Assembly (NCBI GenBank): GCA_903823545.1
Contig: CAIJTL010000586.1
Location: 1 to 6,218 of the forward strand
DNA: 6,218 nt
Origin: an uncultured Planctomycetaceae bacterium
GTDB taxonomy: Bacteria; Planctomycetota; Planctomycetia; Planctomycetales; Planctomycetaceae
Direction: 5' to 3'
Position numbers and translations under genes: made by a program
In this document: positions 1-4,914 of the stretch, one piece after another
Layout of the letters: each line of letters begins with the position of its first letter
How positions within the stretch are numbered: position 1 is the first letter of the stretch
Notes under the pieces: generated by a model
Seen by the model: only the letters and a program-made list of their open reading frames with translations
What the model was told of the DNA's origin: nothing
Databases searched by the model: none

Positions 1-31
1 CCGAGTTCAGCGACCTGCGAAGCGCAAGTAT

Positions 32-78
32 CCAACTTCAATACTCACTCATCGCGATTCAAGTTCCGCCAACTTCAA
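32..78. promoter_or_regulatory. Candidate operator: direct repeat plus dyad
   Basis: CCAACTTCAA occurs exactly twice, at 32-41 and 69-78, with starts 37 bp apart. The second copy is also the right half of an imperfect dyad: TTCAAGTT at 58-65, a 5-bp spacer, and AACTTCAA at 71-78, with one mismatch between the 8-bp arms. Repeated half-sites upstream of a regulator gene are typical of a transcription factor binding site, but the pattern is short and could be chance. No binding protein can be named. Confidence 0.25.
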
Positions 79-140
79 AACTGGCTTTCCCTGATCCAGA
101 GTCACGACCGTCTGATGATTTCTCTCACATCGTCGCTAGA

Positions 141-176
141 CTCTGCTCTGCTCTGCTCAGAGAGCACACAGAGCAG
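141..176. repeat. CTCTG tandem repeat with inverted copy
   Basis: CTCTG is repeated three times in tandem at 141-155. CTGCTCTG, present at 143-150 and 148-155, is answered by its reverse complement CAGAGCAG at 169-176. A smaller nested hairpin (TGCTC 154-158 with GAGCA 162-166) is an alternative fold. The element lies 65 bp upstream of the sigma factor start, so it could be part of the 5' untranslated RNA or simply a slippage repeat. No function can be assigned. Confidence 0.5.
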
Positions 177-227
177 GCGTGTGGCGTGGTTTCTGAACCG
201 CGAAGTGGTCAGGACGATCAAGTGGCA

Positions 228-234
228 CGAGGAG
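228..234 (+). promoter_or_regulatory. Ribosome binding site of the sigma factor gene
   Basis: CGAGGAG ends 7 nt before the ATG at 242, which is good Shine-Dalgarno complementarity and spacing. It supports this start, as does the in-frame TGA at 194-196 with no other ATG between. Confidence 0.7.
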
Positions 235-241
235 TGCGCGG

Positions 242-838
242 ATGAGTGCGACATCGGTGGGTGAATTGCTGGGTAAAGTTCGCAGTGGTGATGCCGCGGC
301 CGCCGAGGAGTTGGTGCGGACCTACGAACCAGAACTCCGGCGAGCGATTCGTGTGCGGCTGACGGATGCTCGTCTGCGACGGTTGGTCGATTCGATCGAC
401 ATCTGCCAGTCAGTCCTGGCGGGTTTCTTCGTGCGAACTGCGGCCGGACAGTACGACATTCAGACTCCCGAAGAGTTGCTGAAGCTGCTTGTCACGATGG
501 CTCGCAATCGTGTGATCGACTGGGCGCGGCGCTCTCAGGCCGATCGCCGTGACGGTCGTCGCGATGTCTCGATCGAACAAGACAACGGTGAGCAGATGCA
601 GTTCGCGTCGCCGCAACCTGGTCCAGCGTCGGTTCTCGTCAGTCGAGAGCTACTTGAGCAGGTCCGCAGCCGACTCTCCGCAGAAGAGCTGAAACTGATG
701 GAGCAGCGGGCCGAAGGACTCGATTGGAATGCGATCGCCGCTCAGACCGGAGATCAAGCCAACGCCGTCCGCATGAGACTGACGCGAGCCTTGGACCGCG
801 TCGCCGAAGAACTGGGACTGGAACAATCGCATGTGTGA
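242..838 (+). CDS. ECF-type RNA polymerase sigma factor, planctomycete kinase-linked kind
   Basis: A 198-residue sigma-70 family protein that should direct RNA polymerase to a specific promoter set. Region 2 covers about residues 24-97: a helix around 24-40, then DSIDICQSVLAGFF at 50-63, which matches the region 2.2 core (DAEDLVQEVF in typical ECF factors), then the region 2.3/2.4 helix LLVTMARNRVIDWARR at 82-97. A polar linker (98-130) leads to region 4 at about 132-191, with the helix-turn-helix around 161-186 (LDWNAIAAQTGDQANAVRMR). Two-domain architecture and length fit ECF factors, with no C-terminal extension. The match is to the divergent planctomycete/verrucomicrobial ECF types found beside Ser/Thr kinases. 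No anti-sigma gene is adjacent; the next gene, 121 bp downstream on the same strand, is a large kinase. Control by phosphorylation is therefore plausible but inferred. In region 2.2 one usual acidic residue is replaced by Ile52, and Ser51 and Ser57 are present. The target promoters are unknown. Confidence 0.92.
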   Translation: MSATSVGELLGKVRSGDAAAAEELVRTYEPELRRAIRVRLTDARLRRLVDSIDICQSVLAGFFVRTAAGQYDIQTPEELLKLLVTMARNRVIDWARRSQADRRDGRRDVSIEQDNGEQMQFASPQPGPASVLVSRELLEQVRSRLSAEELKLMEQRAEGLDWNAIAAQTGDQANAVRMRLTRALDRVAEELGLEQSHV

Positions 839-839
839 T

Positions 840-940
840 TCTTAGTAATCCAAAGCGTCAGTGAGGGCGGACGTTTCAAGATCCTTCACTCATGGTCTGT
901 TCGGAGCGATCGCCCTCGCTGACGCTTCGGGTTATTAAGA
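840..940 (+). repeat. Long hairpin between sigma factor and kinase genes
   Basis: Positions 840-870 pair with 910-940 around a 39-nt loop. Of 31 positions, 26 are Watson-Crick pairs, four are G-U wobbles (845/935, 849/931, 862/918, 870/910) and one is a mismatch (852/928). The core arms are AAGCGTCAGTGAGGGCG (853-869) and CGCCCTCGCTGACGCTT (911-927). The stem starts just after the sigma stop codon and ends 19 nt before the kinase ATG. No T-run follows, so it is not a standard intrinsic terminator. It could be a dispersed REP-like intergenic palindrome, an RNA processing or stability element, or a partial attenuator setting the sigma:kinase ratio. From memory, similar CCCTCGCTGACGCTTCGGGTT-like sequences recur in planctomycete spacers; I could not check this here. 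Confidence 0.75.
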
Positions 941-948
941 GCGGACAT

Positions 949-954
949 CAAAGG
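949..954 (+). promoter_or_regulatory. Weak ribosome binding site of the kinase gene
   Basis: CAAAGG ends 5 nt before the ATG at 960. It is a modest Shine-Dalgarno match. The start is fixed mainly by the in-frame TAA at 936-938, inside the right arm of the hairpin, with no other ATG in between. Confidence 0.5.
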
Positions 955-959
955 CCGAC

Positions 960-3900
960 ATGAGCTCACCCACAAACGACAATAATTCGCCCGCCGAGCC
1001 GATCACCATTCGCGAGAACATCGACAGTTTGTCGGCGTCACTTAGCGACCAGATCGAGATGCTGGCGGGGGAGCTACGCACGCGTTGGAAGAGCGGTCAG
1101 CGAGTTGGTGTCGAACAACTCGGCACTGCCTACGAGCAAGTCGCCAAGAACGAAGAGCAACTGCTCGACCTCGTTTACCACGAGGTTTTGATTCGCGAAG
1201 AGTTCGGCGAAAAGCCGAAGCTCGAAGATTTCACGGCGAGATTTCCGCAACACGTCGACCGACTTGAACGGCTTTTCGCGGTCCATGGTGCCATCGAAGA
1301 CGATGGCTGGGATGATCAGCTCGATTCCGCATTTGCTGATGATGCGGCTACGGTCATGCGCGATGAATTCGATCGAAATGATGCACCCTCTTCGACAGAG
1401 ATTGGCGACAACAATGATCAGCGGCGAGTTCAATGGCCGCGGAAGTCGCGCGACTCACGGCCCGTCGAACCACCGCCCGGTTACGATCTACTCGAAGAAA
1501 TCGGTCGCGGTGGCATGGCTGTCGTCTATCGAGCGAAACAACAAATTTTGAATCGCATCGTCGCTTTGAAGATGCTGTTAGCGGGTGGCGTTGCTAGCAA
1601 AGAAGTCCTCGCACGTGTCCAACAGGAAGCACGAGCTGTCGCTCAGCTTCAACATCCGGGCATCGTGCAGATCCACGAGGTGGGGGAGCATCGGGGTCTG
1701 CCTTATCTGTCGCTCGAATACGTGGCGGGAGGAACGTTGCACGAATGGCTGAATGGTCGCCCACTGCCGCCTCTCGAGGCCGCGCGGGTCATTGAACAGC
1801 TTGCACGTACGACTCAATACGCTCACGAAAGAGGTGTCGTTCATCGCGATCTCAAACCGGCCAACGTGCTCCTCACGGAACGCCCACCAAGTCTGCAATC
1901 GAGCGCCACAATTCCGATTGGAGAGTCTCACAACGACAGCGGAAGTAATCCCACGCCAAGCTTTTTTATTCAGACAAAAATCAGCGATTTCGGGCTCGCA
2001 CGGGTACTCGGTAGTAGTAGCGATCTCACCGCAACCGGCCAGGTCATCGGGACTCCGAGCTACATGGCTCCAGAACAGGCTGCCGGAGCCTGCGATGATG
2101 TCAGCCCCGCTCAAGACATCTATTCATTGGGCGCAATTTTTTACGAACTACTGATAGGACGCCCGCCATTCCGTGGGGCGTCGTTGTTCGACACGCTCGA
2201 ACAAGTCCGCACGACTGAAGCGGTCCCTCCACGACAGCTACAGCCACGGGTTCCGCGCGATCTCGAAACGATCTGCTTGAAGTGTTTGGAGAAGTCACCC
2301 GAACGCCGTTACGCAACGGCCGCTGCACTTGCGGATGATCTGCGGCGAGTCCAAGAAGGGGACACAATCTCCGCTCGTCCAGCAGGTTCGTTGGAGCGAA
2401 CCTGGAAGTTGATCCGCCGTTATCCAGCCATTGCGTCACTCGCCTCGCTCGCAATTTTGCTGACAATCATCGGTGCCGTTGGCATCTTACGAGAAGCACA
2501 TCGTGCTAACCTGAGCGAACTCGCGGCACTTCACGACAAACAGCGAGCAGAGCAGCTCAACATTATGGCCAATCGCGAACGCGATGACGCTCGCAAACAA
2601 CGGCTGCTCGCAGATGAGGAACGTCATAAGGCAGAACAGCAGGCACAGATCGCACGAGAAGAACGGCTCAATGCCGAAAAACAAAAATCGCTCGCAGAAG
2701 AGTCTCAAAAGAAAGCCGAACAACAACGCCAAACTGCGGAAGCCGAACGAGCACGAGCGATCCAAGCTCAAACACAAGCCGAGGCGAGCTTCGATCGGAC
2801 CATGAAAACGATCAAATCGTTGGCCGATCTCGGAACCTCACTTCGACTTCAACCAGGTCAGCAAAACACCAGCAAACGACTGCTCGACGAAACCCTGCGA
2901 CTGTATGACGAGTTGTCCAAAGAACAAGGAGAGCATCCCGCCCTGCGCCGACAACGCCTTTTGGCAATGATTAATGCGGGGCAAATTCGCAGTAGCCTCC
3001 GCGAGAACGAACAAGCCGAGAAACTGTTCAAGCAGGCCGCCGACTTGGTGGAGTCCGAAATCCAAGCCAGCCCCAGCGATGCAGAGATGCATTACCGAGC
3101 GTCCTCCCTCTATTGGAACCTCGCGATTCTTTACAAGGACACCGATCGCCTCAAGGAGTCCTTAGAAACTTGGCGACGATATGCGATCGCCATTGATGCC
3201 GTGTTGGAAAAGTACCCCGGACATCCCGATCACTTGAGTGGTAAAGCGAATGCTCTGACCAACGAATGCGTCATCCTCATCGGTTTGGGGAGATCGCAGG
3301 ATGCGATCGCACGATTTGAAGAAGGCATCTCAATTCTGCGAGGTGTGCTCAGTAAACTGCCGGACCATCTTTATGCACTGAGCGAACTGGCGATCGCTCT
3401 TCATGACTACTCGTCATTGCTACGACGGTTAGGTCGAACCGAGCCAGCCGATGTGGCATTTCGAGAGGCATTCGAGTTACGTAAGTCGCTCTATCAGAAA
3501 TTTCCGAAAGACATCGGACAGCGCACATTCCTAGCACGGCTCTATTCGACACAAGGTGAACTCGACCGCCAAGCCAAGAAGTACGACGCCAGCATCCAAC
3601 AGCACGGATTCGCAGTGTTGTTGACGCAGTCGTTGGTCGACGAATACCCGGACATCTACGAATACCAGCGCATCGTCATCGGGGCGATGACCGATCAAGT
3701 GGTCGTTTGCTTGCAGGCCAACAAGCCCGACATCGGCAAACCGCTGTGGGAAAAGCTGTCAAACCGCTTACTCATCGCATTCCAGAAATTTCCGACAGAC
3801 CGATACATTGTCGATAAGGTTGCCGATTGGCAGTACCAATGGGCTGATCTCCTGTGGGAGTCAGGACAGATGTCGCAAGCATCGCCAGTTGCCAAGTCGG

Positions 3901-4469
3901 GACTACAGGCGGCGGTGCGACTGTTGTCGTTGTCGCCATCTTTGAGTCCCAGCTCTGAAGCACTACTCTCAAACAACGCCGCATGGAAATTGACTGTCGT
4001 CGCCGACTCGTCGTTGCGCGATTTCAAGAAGGCAGAAAAGCTCGCTCGTCGAGCGGTCGAACTTGTTCCGGAAAACTCGTTCTATCTGCATACATTAGGA
4101 ACCGTGTTGTACTACGCAGGCGATTTTGAAGGTGCCCGAGATCAACTCCTGAAGGCGATTCAGTTGGAGCAAGATGCGGCAAAACGTGGCTCGTTAGACC
4201 ATCTCACGCAGGCCCTCAAGGCACTACCGAAGGACGTCAAAGCCGCTCGAAGCGAACTTGATGCGTCGCTCGGCTTACAGCAGAAGTCGCCCCATCGAAT
4301 GTCTCTTTTCTACTCGATGTTGGCGATGACCTTCTGGCGTCTCGACGAAATCGAAACCGCTCGTAACACGCTCAAATTGGTTGTTGATCCGGAGAATGAC
4401 TTTGCCAAATCGGTGGCCGAGTCCAAGCGTCTCATCGCTGAAGCTCGATCACTCGTTACCCCGGAATAG
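960..4469 (+). CDS. Membrane-anchored Hanks-type Ser/Thr protein kinase with coiled coil and TPR-like repeats
   Basis: A 1169-residue protein kinase. Residues about 33-110 form an N-terminal helical module often seen before planctomycete kinase domains (LVYHEVLIREEFGEKPKLEDF, 71-91). The kinase domain spans about 175-465. It has the glycine loop GRGGMAVV (182-189), ATP-anchoring Lys204, probable partner Glu223, catalytic loop HRDLKPAN (295-302; Asp297, Lys299, Asn302), DFG (343-345), GTPSYMAPE (364-372) and KSPERRYATAAALADDL (445-461). All catalytic residues are present, so it should be active; the HRD arginine suggests activation-loop control. Extra Ser/Pro-rich residues lie between Asn302 and the DFG. 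A single membrane helix at about 489-510 follows a basic stretch, placing the kinase in the cytoplasm and the rest outside. Residues 511-612 are Glu/Gln/Lys/Arg/Ala-rich coiled coil. About 640-1140 holds degenerate TPR-like helix pairs, clearest at 1005-1071 (NNAAWKL to AIQLEQ). It follows the sigma factor on the same strand. The signal sensed and the substrates are unknown. Confidence 0.93.
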   Translation: MSSPTNDNNSPAEPITIRENIDSLSASLSDQIEMLAGELRTRWKSGQRVGVEQLGTAYEQVAKNEEQLLDLVYHEVLIREEFGEKPKLEDFTARFPQHVDRLERLFAVHGAIEDDGWDDQLDSAFADDAATVMRDEFDRNDAPSSTEIGDNNDQRRVQWPRKSRDSRPVEPPPGYDLLEEIGRGGMAVVYRAKQQILNRIVALKMLLAGGVASKEVLARVQQEARAVAQLQHPGIVQIHEVGEHRGLPYLSLEYVAGGTLHEWLNGRPLPPLEAARVIEQLARTTQYAHERGVVHRDLKPANVLLTERPPSLQSSATIPIGESHNDSGSNPTPSFFIQTKISDFGLARVLGSSSDLTATGQVIGTPSYMAPEQAAGACDDVSPAQDIYSLGAIFYELLIGRPPFRGASLFDTLEQVRTTEAVPPRQLQPRVPRDLETICLKCLEKSPERRYATAAALADDLRRVQEGDTISARPAGSLERTWKLIRRYPAIASLASLAILLTIIGAVGILREAHRANLSELAALHDKQRAEQLNIMANRERDDARKQRLLADEERHKAEQQAQIAREERLNAEKQKSLAEESQKKAEQQRQTAEAERARAIQAQTQAEASFDRTMKTIKSLADLGTSLRLQPGQQNTSKRLLDETLRLYDELSKEQGEHPALRRQRLLAMINAGQIRSSLRENEQAEKLFKQAADLVESEIQASPSDAEMHYRASSLYWNLAILYKDTDRLKESLETWRRYAIAIDAVLEKYPGHPDHLSGKANALTNECVILIGLGRSQDAIARFEEGISILRGVLSKLPDHLYALSELAIALHDYSSLLRRLGRTEPADVAFREAFELRKSLYQKFPKDIGQRTFLARLYSTQGELDRQAKKYDASIQQHGFAVLLTQSLVDEYPDIYEYQRIVIGAMTDQVVVCLQANKPDIGKPLWEKLSNRLLIAFQKFPTDRYIVDKVADWQYQWADLLWESGQMSQASPVAKSGLQAAVRLLSLSPSLSPSSEALLSNNAAWKLTVVADSSLRDFKKAEKLARRAVELVPENSFYLHTLGTVLYYAGDFEGARDQLLKAIQLEQDAAKRGSLDHLTQALKALPKDVKAARSELDASLGLQQKSPHRMSLFYSMLAMTFWRLDEIETARNTLKLVVDPENDFAKSVAESKRLIAEARSLVTPE

Positions 4470-4538
4470 CACGACGCGCCAGCAATTGATCGCGGCTGTA
4501 ACAATCGCAGCGAGAACCACTCGCTGCCGCGTCGTGCT
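4468..4538. repeat. Palindrome between convergent genes, possible bidirectional terminator
   Basis: AGCACGACGCG (4468-4478) pairs perfectly with CGCGTCGTGCT (4528-4538). After one mismatch (4479/4527), CAGC (4480-4483) pairs with GCTG (4523-4526). An alternative perfect 8-bp hairpin, GCAGCGAG (4507-4514) with CTCGCTGC (4520-4527) and a 5-nt loop, competes with the inner pairing. The left arm includes the last two bases of the kinase stop codon. It lies between the kinase and the opposing small gene, where a shared terminator would be expected, but neither side has a clear T-run. It may instead be a dispersed palindromic repeat; sequences like GCACGACGCGCCAGC are, from memory, recurrent in planctomycete spacers (not checked). 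Confidence 0.65.
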
Positions 4539-4562
4539 CACATTCTCAAATGATCGGACTGG

Positions 4563-4850
4563 TTAGGTCGCCGAAAGTTCCATGAGCGTTTCTTCGGCAT
4601 CTCCTGGGTTCGGGTCGAGCCACTCGAATGCTTCGTCCTCTGTTTCAAAGACCTGGAGTCGGCTTCGCAAATCGGCAGGCATTGTGTCTGTGAAGTCGCC
4701 TGCGTCCTGGGCAACGATTGCAAATCGCCCCGGAAGGTCGCGTATGCTCAGGAAAGTCCAAAGCGAGCGTCCTGCCTCATCGGTGCTGACGATTTCTTTT
4801 TGTGACTCCGGCGGTCGAAGAAAAGGGATTGCCAATCCGGCTTGTGCCAT
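4563..4850 (-). CDS. Small hypothetical protein, 95 residues
   Basis: I do not recognise this gene. It encodes an acidic 95-residue protein with no signal peptide or membrane segment. The middle (about 28-50, LWTFLSIRDLPGRFAIVAQDAG) looks like alternating beta strands. The end (about 64-80, RLQVFETEDEAFEWLDP) looks like a strand followed by an amphipathic helix. This C-terminal pattern weakly recalls SpoIIAA/STAS-like proteins that end in a VFxxxxEAxxWL motif, but the match is too short to assign. It is preferred over the overlapping plus-strand frame (4582-4866), whose product is Ser-rich and low in complexity. The ATG at 4850 is the first after an in-frame TAG four codons farther upstream. 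It lacks a close Shine-Dalgarno: the only GGAGGT (4875-4880) is 24 nt away. The gene converges on the kinase and diverges from the DUF1501 gene. Confidence 0.6.
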   Translation of the reverse strand: MAQAGLAIPFLRPPESQKEIVSTDEAGRSLWTFLSIRDLPGRFAIVAQDAGDFTDTMPADLRSRLQVFETEDEAFEWLDPNPGDAEETLMELSAT

Positions 4851-4914
4851 GACGATAACGGGCTAACCTGACGCACCTCCGGCACACTCACTGCGATTCG
4901 ACAGGAGCTTACCC
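4851..4914. promoter_or_regulatory. Divergent spacer with ribosome binding site for the DUF1501 gene
   Basis: This 64-bp gap lies between two divergent starts and must hold, or overlap, the promoters of both genes; I cannot pick out -35/-10 boxes. AGGAG at 4903-4907 is 7 nt before the ATG at 4915 and is a strong ribosome binding site for the plus-strand gene. On the minus strand GGAGGT (4880-4875) is too far from the ATG at 4850 to serve it in the usual way. Confidence 0.5.

Larger units (their letters stand above)
1..241. other. Upstream region with no confident gene
   Basis: No recognisable gene lies here. Two plus-strand frames are free of stops from the left edge: one ends at the TGA at 243-245, the other at the TGA at 262-264. 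Neither translation resembles a known family, and both cannot be real. The region probably carries the promoter of the sigma factor gene, since it holds a direct repeat and dyad (32-78) and a short tandem/inverted repeat (141-176). I could not find a convincing -35/-10 pair. The sigma reading frame is closed upstream by an in-frame TGA at 194-196. Confidence 0.5.

Noticed and set aside
840..940. Intrinsic terminator of the sigma factor gene
   Set aside because: The stem is strong, but no T-run follows the right arm, the loop is 39 nt, and the following gene has the same orientation. A REP-like or RNA control element fits better.
1578..2114. Long minus-strand frame (178 codons) inside the kinase gene
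   Set aside because: It lies wholly opposite the conserved kinase domain, whose motifs are unmistakable; the translated product shows no family features.
2490..2800. Possible tandem DNA repeat in the coiled-coil segment of the kinase
   Set aside because: The repetition is in amino acid type (Ala, Glu, Gln, Lys, Arg) and not in exact DNA units; it reflects heptad-like coiled-coil coding.
4582..4866. Plus-strand 94-codon frame opposite the small minus-strand gene
   Set aside because: The product is Ser-rich and low in complexity, lacks a ribosome binding site, and is best explained as the antisense shadow of the 95-residue frame.
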